Shown: piece by piece, positions 1-8,170 of the stretch
Numbering within the stretch: the stretch's first letter is position 1
How the letters are laid out: each line of letters starts with the position of its first letter
Source of the DNA: Gammaproteobacteria bacterium
GTDB lineage: Bacteria; Pseudomonadota; Gammaproteobacteria; Steroidobacterales; GCA-2729495
Length of the DNA stretch: 64,000 nucleotides
Assembly: GCA_015709695.1 (NCBI GenBank)
Contig: CP054183.1
Coordinates: 682,001 to 746,000 of the forward strand
Reading direction: 5' to 3'
Notes under the pieces: model-generated
What the model was told of the DNA's origin: nothing
Databases searched by the model: none
What the model saw: only the letters and a program-made list of their open reading frames with translations
Made by a program: the position numbers and the translations under genes

Positions 1-574
1 GCGCGCCCGCCCGTTCGCCGATGCCGCTTTCCTGCACGACGGCCTGGGTGCGCTCGCTGTAGGCGTTGTAGATGGCCAGGGTCGCCGCGCGGCATTCGCG
101 CAGCAGGGCCAGTGCCGCATCGTCCCAGGCGGCGTGTACCAGGCGCAGGTCCGCGCGCTCCAGCACCACCGGCAGGCCGGTAATGAAGCGGCGGATGGCG
201 CTGCGGTCGGTGTCCGAGGCGCGGCTGCTGCCGGCGAACCGGCCGTGGGCCGCGTCGTGGTCGTCCGGGAAGAACCAGCCGTTGCCCTCCTTGCGGGCAT
301 TGCGCAGCACGTTGAGCTCGTGGTTGCCGAGCAGGCACTGCGCCAGGCCGCGCTCGACGAGGCCCGCGACCCGGGCGAACACGGCGGGGCTGTCGGGTCC
401 GCGGTCGCAGAGATCGCCGATGAAGACCAGCCGCCGGCCCCCGGGGTGGCGGCCATCGGCGTCATAGCCGAGCGCGGCGAGCAGGTTCCCCAGCGCATCC
501 GGCTCGCCATGGATGTCGCCGACGATGTCGAGCGGGCCGTCGAACAGCGGCTGGAAGAGGTGGTCGCCCGGCAT
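1..574 (-). CDS. Metallophosphoesterase, calcineurin-like (3' end cut by window edge)
   Basis: A binuclear-metal phosphoesterase; the exact substrate cannot be told. From the ATG at 574 the frame is open to base 1 (191 codons). It shows the three family motifs in order: GDIHG at residues 19-23, GDLCDRGP at about 53-60 and GNHE at 83-86, which carry the metal-binding Asp, His and Asn residues. The spacing resembles the PrpE/ApaH-like branch of bacterial phosphatases, but the C-terminal histidine motifs lie outside the window. The start overlaps the stop of the upstream oxidoreductase as TGATG, so the two are probably translationally coupled. A symmetrical diadenosine-tetraphosphatase role is possible but not shown. 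Confidence 0.88.
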   Translation of the reverse strand, partial: MPGDHLFQPLFDGPLDIVGDIHGEPDALGNLLAALGYDADGRHPGGRRLVFIGDLCDRGPDSPAVFARVAGLVERGLAQCLLGNHELNVLRNARKEGNGWFFPDDHDAAHGRFAGSSRASDTDRSAIRRFITGLPVVLERADLRLVHAAWDDAALALLRECRAATLAIYNAYSERTQAVVQESGIGERAGA

Positions 575-1587
575 CAGTTCCGCAACGCCGGGATGACCCG
601 CTCGCCGATCAGCCGCAGCGCATCGGCCGGGTCGTCGTGCACGCGGATGGCGATCTCGGTGAGGCCGGCGGCGGCGAAGTCCCTGAGGGTGGCGATCGCG
701 GCATCGATCTGCTCGAGACCGCCGGCGAAGGAAATGTTGCGGACCATCTTGTCCACGAGGCCGGCCGGCACGTTCTCGATGCGGTCGCTGCCGCGCAGGA
801 AGGCATCGAGGAAGTCCTTCTCGTGGGCACGCATGATCCTGAGTTCATCCGGGTCGAGGAAGGGCGCGAAGTACTTGTCGCGCAGCCAGCCGCGCAGCAT
901 CAGTTCGCGGCGTGCCTCGGCGAAGGATGCCTGCGCATCCTCCTTGATGTGCCAGGCCCAGAAATTGCTGAAGCGGAAGCCGGCCGGATCACGCCCGGCG
1001 GCACGCATTTCCGCCCTGGCATCGTCCACGAACGCCTTCATGAGCGGCACGACGAAGTCGCTGGTGATGAGGCCGTCGGCATGCTTCACCGCCATGCGCC
1101 GGCTCTGCGGGTGGTTCGAGCCGAAGTAGACGAGCGGCGGAGGATCGGTCTTCCACGCCGGCCGGTAACCCCAGACCTTGTAGACCTCGCCCTTGTAGTT
1201 CAGCGTCTTGTCGGCGGAAGCGCCCTTGAGGATCTCCAGGCATTCGCGCGCGCCACGCACCATGCGTTCGCGCTTGCCGCCGATGGCCTGCAGCACGGCG
1301 CCGCCGCCACCGACCATGATCATGGCACGGCCGCGGCTGAGCTCGTTGAGCGAGAACAGCAGGTTCGCCATCTTCAGCGGATGCAGTTCCGCCGGGCTGA
1401 TGGCCATGGGCCCCATGCGGATCGTCGTGGAGCGTTCGGCCAGCAGCGACAGGGTGAAGAAGGGGTCGCGAGACCAGGCATAGTTGGCCGACCACAGGCC
1501 ACGCACGCCGTAGCGCTCGGCCATCAACCCGAGTTCCAGCGCCGCCTGGGGCGAGGCAAATTCGTTGAGGATGATGTCGATTTCCAT
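574..1587 (-). CDS. LLM-class (luciferase-like) flavin-dependent oxidoreductase
   Basis: A 337-residue TIM-barrel protein of the bacterial luciferase-like superfamily, which uses reduced FMN or F420 to act on small organic substrates. Supporting segments are the N-terminal strand with residues EIDIILNEF, the turn MGPMAISPAELHPLKMA typical of the cofactor pocket, and the RGRAMIMVGGGG stretch (about residues 86-97). Many homologues are labelled F420-dependent, but most gammaproteobacteria do not make F420, so FMN use is more likely; this is inference. Only 30 bases separate its start from that of divergent def. Its stop overlaps the phosphoesterase start, so the pair forms an operon. The substrate is unknown. 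Confidence 0.85.
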   Translation of the reverse strand: MEIDIILNEFASPQAALELGLMAERYGVRGLWSANYAWSRDPFFTLSLLAERSTTIRMGPMAISPAELHPLKMANLLFSLNELSRGRAMIMVGGGGAVLQAIGGKRERMVRGARECLEILKGASADKTLNYKGEVYKVWGYRPAWKTDPPPLVYFGSNHPQSRRMAVKHADGLITSDFVVPLMKAFVDDARAEMRAAGRDPAGFRFSNFWAWHIKEDAQASFAEARRELMLRGWLRDKYFAPFLDPDELRIMRAHEKDFLDAFLRGSDRIENVPAGLVDKMVRNISFAGGLEQIDAAIATLRDFAAAGLTEIAIRVHDDPADALRLIGERVIPALRN

Positions 1588-1617
1588 GCCCGTATCTTAG
1601 CCGCTATCCTTGCCGGC

Positions 1618-2148
1618 ATGGCGATCCGGCGCGTGCTTCGCATGGGACATCCGCTGCTGCGGCAGGTGGCGCGCGAGCTGGCGCCCGCGGAGATCGGCGC
1701 TGCCGGCTTCCGCCAGCTGGTCACCGACATGGTGGACACGCTGCACGACTATGGAGGCATCGGCCTGGCCGCCCCGCAGGTGGGTGAATCCCTGCGTCTG
1801 GCACTGATCGAGATCAGGGGCGGCCCGACGCGCTACGGCGAGCTGGCGGCCCTGCCGCTGACGGTGTTCGTCAACCCGGTGATCGAGATACTCGATCCGG
1901 CCACCGCGGGCAACTGGGAGGGCTGCCTCTCGGTACCGGGGCTGCGCGGCTGGGTGGAGCGCCCGCAAGGGATCCGGGTGCGCTACACGAGCGACCAGCG
2001 GCAATCGAAGACACTGGAACTGCAGGGCTTCAATGCCACGGTGTTCCAGCACGAGTTCGATCATCTCGACGGGCGCCTTTACCTCGATCGCATGACCGAT
2101 CTGACACGGCTGGCCTTCGAACGGGAGTTCGAGCGCTTCCATCCCTGA
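1618..2148 (+). CDS. def: Peptide deformylase
   Basis: Removes the N-formyl group from the initiator methionine of nascent proteins, using a metal ion (usually Fe2+). The 176-residue protein has all three signature motifs: GIGLAAPQVG (about residues 48-57), EGCLSVPG with the metal-binding Cys (about 101-108) and QHEFDHLDG with the catalytic Glu and two metal-binding His (about 144-152). The start at 1618 gives MAIRRVLRMG, the usual N-terminus of the proteobacterial form; the open frame extends further upstream but that part lies inside the opposite gene. It does not sit beside fmt or dprA as the main def often does, so a second def elsewhere is possible. Confidence 0.95.
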   Translation: MAIRRVLRMGHPLLRQVARELAPAEIGAAGFRQLVTDMVDTLHDYGGIGLAAPQVGESLRLALIEIRGGPTRYGELAALPLTVFVNPVIEILDPATAGNWEGCLSVPGLRGWVERPQGIRVRYTSDQRQSKTLELQGFNATVFQHEFDHLDGRLYLDRMTDLTRLAFEREFERFHP

Positions 2149-2152
2149 GCCG

Positions 2153-2203
2153 GCTGCGGCGGTGGTTATGAGGCCATAACGGCTTGGCCGTTCCGGCCGC
2201 AGC
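2153..2203 (+). promoter_or_regulatory. Nested inverted repeats in the cysJ leader
   Basis: An outer perfect 8-base inverted repeat (GCTGCGGC at 2153-2160, GCCGCAGC at 2196-2203) encloses an inner one, GTTATG-AGGC-CATAAC at 2165-2180. The inner repeat contains TTAT-N6-ATAA, the kind of AT-rich dyad bound by LysR-type regulators; CysB would be the natural candidate before sulfite reductase genes. That assignment is inference. No clear -35/-10 pair is visible in the 79 bases between def and cysJ. Confidence 0.4.
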
Positions 2204-2227
2204 ACCTGTCGCCTAGCATCGCCTCCC

Positions 2228-4033
2228 ATGAACCCGGCCACGGCGCTCACCGAACATCCCCTGTCGCTCCAGAAGCTGGCCCTCGTCACCGAGCTGGCCG
2301 GCGGACTCAGCCGTGAGCAGCTCGCCTGGGCCTCCGGCTACCTCGCGGGCATCGCCGCGACCTCAGCCGCCAGGCCGGCTGCGACCACGTCGGCCACTCC
2401 GGCAGCGACGCCGGCAGCAAACCAGCTGACCATCTTGTCCGCCTCCCATACCGGCAATGGCCGCCAGCTCGCCGAGCGGCTGCTCGCGGGTGCGCGGCAG
2501 GCGGGAATCGGCGCCCGGGTGGTGAAGGCCGGCGACTATTCGCCACGCGACATCGCCCGTGAGACCCACCTTTACGTCATCGTCAGCACCCACGGTGACG
2601 GCGAGCCGCCGGAGGAGGCGCGCGCGCTGTTCGAGTACCTCGGCAGCCGGCGCGCGCCGCAGCTGCACGACCTGCAGTATGCGGTGCTCGCCCTCGGCGA
2701 CTCCAGCTACACGAAGTTCTGCGAAGCAGGCCGGATCCTCGATGAGCGGCTCGCCAGGCTCGGCGCGCGCCGCCTCCTGCCGCGTGTCGATTGCGATACC
2801 GACATCGAGCGCCTGGCCGCGCCATGGATCGAGGATGCGCTGGCCCGGGTGCGCGACGCCCTGAAGCGCCAGCCGCTGGCCGAAGCACGTGCCGTGACGG
2901 CCATTGCTGCGCCTCCGGTGGCGCCGGGCCGCGCCAGCCCGCTGCCGGCGGAGCTGTTCGTCAACCAGCGCATCACCGGGCGGCAGGCGCTGCGCGACGT
3001 GCGGCACGTCGAACTGGCGGTTGCGGGCATCGGCCAGCTCTACCGGCCGGGCGATGCCATCGGCATCGTCCACCGCAATCCGGAGCCGGCGATTGCGCGC
3101 GTGCTGCGGGCAACTGGCCTGACGGGTGGGGAGAGCGTCACGCTGCAGGGCGTGACGCGCCGCCTCGAGGACAGGCTGCGCGAGGAGTTCGAGATCACCC
3201 GCATCGCGCGGCCGCTGCTCGCGGCGGTGGCCGAGCGCAGCGGTGCGGATCTGGGCGAACTCCTCGATGCGCGTCAGCCCGCGGCACTCGCCGCATTCAC
3301 CGCCCGCTCGCAGCTTGCCGATGTGCTCGAGCGCTGGCCCGCCGCCTGGGATGCCGCTTCGCTGGTGGCGGCCCTGCGGCCGGTCGCCGGCCGGGTGTAT
3401 TCCGTGGCATCGAGTCCCGTCGCCGTCGGTGACGAGCTGCACCTCACGGTGGCGGTGGTCGGCAGCGATGCCGATGGCCAGGGCGCCCAGGGTGCCGCTT
3501 CGGGATTCCTCGCGGCGCAGGCGGTCGGGGCCACGGTGGGGGTCTGGGTCGAAGCCAACGAGCGCTTCCGCCTCCCGGCAGATGCCTCCCGGGACATCAT
3601 CATGATCGGCCCCGGAACCGGGGTGGCACCGTTTCGCGGCTTCCTGCAGGAACGGGAGGCTACGGGGGCCAGCGGGCGCAACTGGCTGTTCTTCGGTGGC
3701 CGCTCGCTGCGCGAGGACTTCCTCTACCAGACCGAGTGGCAGGCGGCGCTGCGTCGTGGCTCGCTGCATCGGCTGGACGTGGCCTTCTCGCGCGACCAGG
3801 CCCACAAGATCTACGTGCAGCAGCGGCTGCAGGAGGCCGGTGCCGAGCTGCATGCCTGGCTGGCCGGTGGTGCGCACCTCTATGTCTGCGGCGATGCAAG
3901 GCGCATGGCTCCCGATGTCCATTCCGCATTGCTCGGGATCGTGGCCCGTCACGCCGGTCTCGACGAGGAGGGCGCCGGCGAATGGCTCACCGCGCTGGCG
4001 GCCGAAGGCCGCTACCTGCGCGACGTCTACTGA
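2228..4033 (+). CDS. cysJ: NADPH-dependent assimilatory sulfite reductase, flavoprotein alpha subunit
   Basis: Passes electrons from NADPH through FAD and FMN to the hemoprotein CysI, which reduces sulfite to sulfide for cysteine synthesis. The 601-residue protein has the full architecture: a flavodoxin-like FMN domain from about residue 72 (SASHTGNG phosphate loop, STHGDGEPPEEA), an FAD domain with RVYSVASSP (about 390), and a C-terminal NADPH domain with GPGTGVAPFRGFLQER (about 462-477), YVCGDARRM and the family's terminal GRYLRDVY. The length matches E. coli CysJ. One base separates its stop from the cysI start, so the two form an operon. No cysH or siroheme synthase gene is nearby. Confidence 0.97.
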   Translation: MNPATALTEHPLSLQKLALVTELAGGLSREQLAWASGYLAGIAATSAARPAATTSATPAATPAANQLTILSASHTGNGRQLAERLLAGARQAGIGARVVKAGDYSPRDIARETHLYVIVSTHGDGEPPEEARALFEYLGSRRAPQLHDLQYAVLALGDSSYTKFCEAGRILDERLARLGARRLLPRVDCDTDIERLAAPWIEDALARVRDALKRQPLAEARAVTAIAAPPVAPGRASPLPAELFVNQRITGRQALRDVRHVELAVAGIGQLYRPGDAIGIVHRNPEPAIARVLRATGLTGGESVTLQGVTRRLEDRLREEFEITRIARPLLAAVAERSGADLGELLDARQPAALAAFTARSQLADVLERWPAAWDAASLVAALRPVAGRVYSVASSPVAVGDELHLTVAVVGSDADGQGAQGAASGFLAAQAVGATVGVWVEANERFRLPADASRDIIMIGPGTGVAPFRGFLQEREATGASGRNWLFFGGRSLREDFLYQTEWQAALRRGSLHRLDVAFSRDQAHKIYVQQRLQEAGAELHAWLAGGAHLYVCGDARRMAPDVHSALLGIVARHAGLDEEGAGEWLTALAAEGRYLRDVY

Positions 4034-4034
4034 C

Positions 4035-5678
4035 ATGGCCGCGGAATCCCCCGTCGAGGGCATCAAGCGTGCCAGCAGGCTGTTGCGTGGCACGCTGGTC
4101 GAGAGCCTGGCCGATGCGCATACCGGTGGCCTGCGCGAGCCGGACCGGCAGCTCATCAAGTTCCACGGCAGCTACCAGCAGGACGACCGCGACCTGCGCG
4201 AGGAGCGCGAGCGGCAGAAGCTCGAGCCCGCATGGAGCTTCATGGTGCGCACGCGCCTGCCGGGTGGCGTGTGCACGCCGCGGCAGTGGCTGGCCCTGGC
4301 GGGGCTCGCGCGGCGCCATGGCAGCGGCAGCCTGCGCCTGACCACGCGCCAGACGGTGCAGCTGCACGGCATCCTCAAGCGTGACCTCAAGACGACCATT
4401 GCCGCCATGAACGCCGAGCTGGTGGATTCCATCGCTGCCTGCGGCGATGTCAACCGCAACGTCATGGCCAGCGTGAACCCGGTGGAATCCGCGCTGCACG
4501 CGCAGGTGCACGAGTGGGCGCGCAGCCTCTCCGAGCACCTGCGGCCGCGCACCCGCGCGTACCACGAGATCTGGCTCGATGGCGAGAAGGTGGAGGGCAC
4601 GCCGGAAGCGGAGCCGCTCTACGGGCCGACCTACCTGCCGCGCAAGTTCAAGGTGGGCATCGTCGTGCCGCCGCACAACGACATCGACGTGTTCTCGCAG
4701 GATGTCGGCTTCATCGCCATCGTCGAGGCGGGCCGGCTCACCGGCTTCAATCTCGTCGCCGGCGGCGGGCTGGGCATGACGCATGGCGAGCCCGCGACCT
4801 TTCCGCGGCTCGCCGACCTTATCGGCTTCCTCGAACCCGGGCGGCTGCATGAAGTCAGCGAAGCGGTGCTCGCCATCCAGCGCGACCATGGCGACAGGTC
4901 GGATCGCAAGCACGCGCGGCTGAAGTACACCATCGCCGACCGCGGCCTCGACTGGTTCAGGGCGGAGCTGGCGGCGCGCCTGGGCGGGCCGCTCGCGTCG
5001 CCACGGCCGTTCCTGCTCACCAGCCAGGGCGACCGCTTCGGCTGGATCGAGGGCGTGGATGGCCGCCGGCACCTGACCCTGCGAATCGAGTCCGGGCGGG
5101 TCGCGGGTGCGCACCTGACCGGCCTCGAACGCATCGCCGCCATACACACCGGCGATTTCCGCTTCACGCCAAACCAGAACCTCGTCATCGCCGGCGTGCC
5201 GGAAGAGGCTGTCGCGCAGATCGACCGGCTCGTCGCCGAACACGGGCTCGGCGAGGCGCTGGCCGGCACGCCCCTGCGTCGCGACGCGCTCGCCTGCGTC
5301 GCCCTGCCGACCTGCCCGCTGGCGATGGCCGAAGCCGAGCGCTACCTGCCGACCATCCTCGCGCTGATCGAGCGCCTGCTCGTGAAGCACGGTCTCGAGC
5401 GGCAACCCCTGAGCCTGCGGCTGACCGGCTGCCCCAATGGCTGCGCGCGGCCCTACCTGGCGGAGATCGGCCTGATTGGCCGCGCGCCTGGCCGCTATGT
5501 GTTGCGCCTCGGTGGCGATGCCAGCGGCCAGCGGCTGAATGTCATCTATCGGGACAACATCGACGAGGCTGCCATCCTCGAGATCCTCGACGGGCTCCTC
5601 GGCCGCTACCAGGCGCAGCGCCAGCCTGCCGAGCGCTTCGGCGACTTCCTCTGGCGCGCCGGGGTGCTGGCGGCATAG
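4035..5678 (+). CDS. cysI: Assimilatory sulfite reductase, hemoprotein beta subunit
   Basis: Catalyses the six-electron reduction of sulfite to sulfide with a siroheme coupled to a [4Fe-4S] cluster. The four cluster cysteines are present in the family pattern: C-x5-C in ACVALPTCPLAMAEAERY and C-x3-C in LTGCPNGCARPY near the C-terminus. The siroheme-contacting segment LRLTTRQTVQLHG lies at about residues 98-110. The ATG at 4035 follows the cysJ stop by one base and gives a 547-residue product, close to the usual length; the open frame further upstream lies inside cysJ. The protein functions in the cytoplasm with CysJ. The mobile-element-like repeat begins 18 bases after its stop. Confidence 0.96.
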   Translation: MAAESPVEGIKRASRLLRGTLVESLADAHTGGLREPDRQLIKFHGSYQQDDRDLREERERQKLEPAWSFMVRTRLPGGVCTPRQWLALAGLARRHGSGSLRLTTRQTVQLHGILKRDLKTTIAAMNAELVDSIAACGDVNRNVMASVNPVESALHAQVHEWARSLSEHLRPRTRAYHEIWLDGEKVEGTPEAEPLYGPTYLPRKFKVGIVVPPHNDIDVFSQDVGFIAIVEAGRLTGFNLVAGGGLGMTHGEPATFPRLADLIGFLEPGRLHEVSEAVLAIQRDHGDRSDRKHARLKYTIADRGLDWFRAELAARLGGPLASPRPFLLTSQGDRFGWIEGVDGRRHLTLRIESGRVAGAHLTGLERIAAIHTGDFRFTPNQNLVIAGVPEEAVAQIDRLVAEHGLGEALAGTPLRRDALACVALPTCPLAMAEAERYLPTILALIERLLVKHGLERQPLSLRLTGCPNGCARPYLAEIGLIGRAPGRYVLRLGGDASGQRLNVIYRDNIDEAAILEILDGLLGRYQAQRQPAERFGDFLWRAGVLAA

Positions 5679-5696
5679 GCCGCTGCCGGACACTGC

Positions 5697-6013
5697 AAAA
5701 AGGTGTCAGACATATTTGTTCGCTCCAATCGATCACCTGATCTCGCGGCCCCCGACAGCAGGTCAGGCGCCCTTCGTGGCAGATGTCGTCCCTGGGCGCA
5801 GACCCGCCGCCGGGAGGCGGCCCGGCAGCTGGCTGGAGGACACCAGGCTGCCGGGGCGCGACCGCAGCAGCGGGTCCACGACAGAGGGCAGGAGACCCGT
5901 CAGCGCTGCCGACAGCGCATATTCTGCAGGGGCGGTGGCTCAGGGCGTGAGCCTGCCGGATGCCAATCGGATCGTTACCCGGAAAACAGGAAAAATATGT
6001 CAGACACCTTTTT
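5697..6013. mobile_element. MITE/REP-like element with palindromic inverted ends
   Basis: This fills the 350-base gap between cysI and the DUF2075 gene. A 21-base end at 5697-5717 (core GGTGTCAGACAT) is repeated in inverted orientation at 5993-6013 (core ATGTCAGACACC), with one mismatch at the central base. Each end is itself a near-palindrome around TGTC-A-GACA. Inside, 5821-5832 and 5843-5855 form a strong stem (CCCGGCAGC against GCTGCCGGG plus three more pairs). There is no convincing protein frame and no target-site duplication that I can see. Ends of this type flank REP-associated (Y1/IS200-like) tyrosine transposase genes in other proteobacteria, so a non-autonomous relative is the simplest reading. 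No transposase is in the window. Confidence 0.55.
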
Positions 6014-6028
6014 GATGTCTGGGTGGCG

Positions 6029-8035
6029 TTACAGCGGCGTGATGCCAACCTCGGTGAGGAACTGGTAGGTCCCATCATAGAAGTCGGGTAAGCGGGTCGG
6101 ATCGTCGGGGTCTCCCGGAGGGATGAAAATCACCATTCCCTGTCGTGCCCGTGTCAGCAGGACCCTGTAGGTATTCAGCAGATATTGCTGTCGGGCCGTG
6201 TCCCGTACGGTGGTCCAGCCGCGTGCATCGAAGCGACGCCTGGCCCAGGCGCCGTTGTGGTACCGGAGATCGGCATCCCAGTTCACGCAGATCCAGTCGA
6301 GTTCGAGCCCCTGGATCTGGAATTCCGTGGCCGCATCCTCCAGGTAGAAGCTGGATCGTGTGTCGTTGCGACCGTTCAGGAACCAGTGACAGGCATCGAC
6401 CGGTGCGCGGACATCGATGGCGTGCGGCTTCAGGCGCAGGGCGCTGGAGCTGGCCACCATGCCGAATCGCTCCGAGCCACGTGCATGACGTCGAACCCAG
6501 TCCTTTGCGGCGCGAAGGTCCCGTGTGACAGCCATCGGGTACTGTGCTCCGATCTGGGACAACAGCTCGCGGGCCATGACGGAATCCGTGTCCAGCACCG
6601 CCTTTACAAATCGCGAGAGTTTCTCCGATCTGAAGGATCTCATCGAGACCGAGAGGTGCAGGTCTTCAAGGGTCTCCGTTCTGCCCCGTCGTCCCAGTTC
6701 GTCCAGGCAATTGCCGGCCGCGTACTCACTATCGGACAGCTCCGGGGAGATGAAAACATGCCAATGCGGAAAGTGACTGGCCAGTGCCTCGAGCCAGGCA
6801 CCTATGCCTGCCTCTCCGTCGTTGATTTCCTGCCCACCTCCGACGAGACAGACGATGACCGCCCAATCGTCGTGCCGGTCCATATACTCGATGAGGAACT
6901 GTGGTTCGGAACGGTCAAAGCCAGCCAGACCCTTGCGTTGCTTCATGAAGTTCGCGGTCTTGCGGGCATTCCATGCACGTTGCGCTTCGTCGAAGATGAC
7001 CACGCGATCATGCGGGGGCTCGGCAGAGCGGAGGGTGCGAACGCCGTCATCCCTGAAATGGTGAATGTTCTGGATGAACTGCTGGATTGGCTGCCGGATG
7101 TCGCCCTTTCGGGCCTTGATGCCTTGGGAATTCAGCCTCGCGTGCTCGTCACGGGCCAGCGCTTCCCGGAGCACCGCGACCAGGGGTCCATTTCCCGAGA
7201 GGAACACGGCATGGGTGGCATCCTCGGATCGACGATGGCGCGTCGCAAGATTCAAGCCAACCAGCGTTTTTCCCGCACCCGGCACTCCGGTGACGAACAC
7301 GATGGCCTTGAACCTCGAGGCGACGCTGCGTGCAATGATCGACTCAACGGTGGCGGAAGTCTCCCGCAGATTTCTGGCGCCCGCATCGTTTCGTGAGATT
7401 GCCTCGACGCCGTGGCGAGAGTACAACGCCTGCGCTGCTTCGATGATGGTTGGCGTGGGTCGGTAACGGCCTCGTTGCCACTCCTCGCCGTCTATCGGCG
7501 GACCTGTCGCGAGCCTGATGGCCTCCATGATGTCGGCGCGCAGTGTCCTGGGTGCGGACCGGCATGGTTGGCGGGTGCCGTCGGCATGTGGAGCGGACCA
7601 GGAGGAGTCGGCGCTTGCGGCATCGGTCGCAACCAGAATCGGAAAGATGCTTGCCGATGCACTGGGTTCATGGAAGTTCTTCAGGTCAAGGGCATAGTCC
7701 CAGGCCTGGTTGACATCATCAGCCGCAAATGTGGATGCACCAACCTTGAACTCAACGGGAATCAGGGCGGCGCCACAAACCAGCACGGCATCGATGCGGG
7801 GTCGAAGCCGTGGCACCTCGAACTCGAAAATGACTGTGCCGGAGAGACCCTGGAGCGCATCCTGAAGGATGTCGATCGCGGTACGCCATGCGGCCACCTG
7901 TGCGGGAGTGACGTCAAAGGGGCTCTTCCGGGTCAGGACACCGATGATCCGGTCGGATTCGGCAAGAAGGAACGAGTCGATGGGCGCTGAGTACCAGCCA
8001 GAGCTGTCGGGCGTGGCGGGAGGGAAGGGCGACAC
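6029..8035 (-). CDS. Schlafen-group-3-like (DUF2075) nuclease-helicase
   Basis: A 668-residue protein of the DUF2075/SLFN-g3 helicase family. It has an N-terminal PD-(D/E)xK-like fold signature (RIDAVL with Asp82, then VEFKVG with Glu95 and Lys97), a Walker A motif GVPGAGKT at 250-257, a Walker B RVVIFDEAQ at about 344-352, and later helicase motifs (MRSFRSEKLS, FQIQGLELDW, NTYRVLLTRA). These predict an ATP-driven nucleic-acid enzyme with a nuclease domain. The start is uncertain: no ATG lies in the right place, and GTG at 8035 puts the conserved SGWYSAPI at residues 12-19. Base composition is visibly less GC-rich than its neighbours, and a palindrome-ended element abuts its 3' end, so horizontal gain is likely. 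A defence role is plausible but unproven. Confidence 0.85.
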   Translation of the reverse strand: MSPFPPATPDSSGWYSAPIDSFLLAESDRIIGVLTRKSPFDVTPAQVAAWRTAIDILQDALQGLSGTVIFEFEVPRLRPRIDAVLVCGAALIPVEFKVGASTFAADDVNQAWDYALDLKNFHEPSASASIFPILVATDAASADSSWSAPHADGTRQPCRSAPRTLRADIMEAIRLATGPPIDGEEWQRGRYRPTPTIIEAAQALYSRHGVEAISRNDAGARNLRETSATVESIIARSVASRFKAIVFVTGVPGAGKTLVGLNLATRHRRSEDATHAVFLSGNGPLVAVLREALARDEHARLNSQGIKARKGDIRQPIQQFIQNIHHFRDDGVRTLRSAEPPHDRVVIFDEAQRAWNARKTANFMKQRKGLAGFDRSEPQFLIEYMDRHDDWAVIVCLVGGGQEINDGEAGIGAWLEALASHFPHWHVFISPELSDSEYAAGNCLDELGRRGRTETLEDLHLSVSMRSFRSEKLSRFVKAVLDTDSVMARELLSQIGAQYPMAVTRDLRAAKDWVRRHARGSERFGMVASSSALRLKPHAIDVRAPVDACHWFLNGRNDTRSSFYLEDAATEFQIQGLELDWICVNWDADLRYHNGAWARRRFDARGWTTVRDTARQQYLLNTYRVLLTRARQGMVIFIPPGDPDDPTRLPDFYDGTYQFLTEVGITPL

Positions 8036-8170
8036 GCAGCCAGTATGAATGAAAGGCCAACGGCAGCACCAGGGCACCGGCGAACCCGGCATCCGCCTGA
8101 CTTGACCTGCGGCCGGCGTACCATCAGCCTCTACCCGATGCCAACCGACCATCCCGGAGGTAGCCCCACC

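Noticed and set aside
574..1587. Strict assignment of the LLM-class enzyme as F420-dependent
   Set aside because: The family includes FMN users, F420 synthesis is rare in gammaproteobacteria, and no F420 gene is in the window.
5703..6068. Plus-strand open frame across the palindrome-ended element
   Set aside because: It starts inside the left repeat and runs past the right one into the opposite gene's end; composition is shadow-like, with no known motif and no ribosome-binding site.
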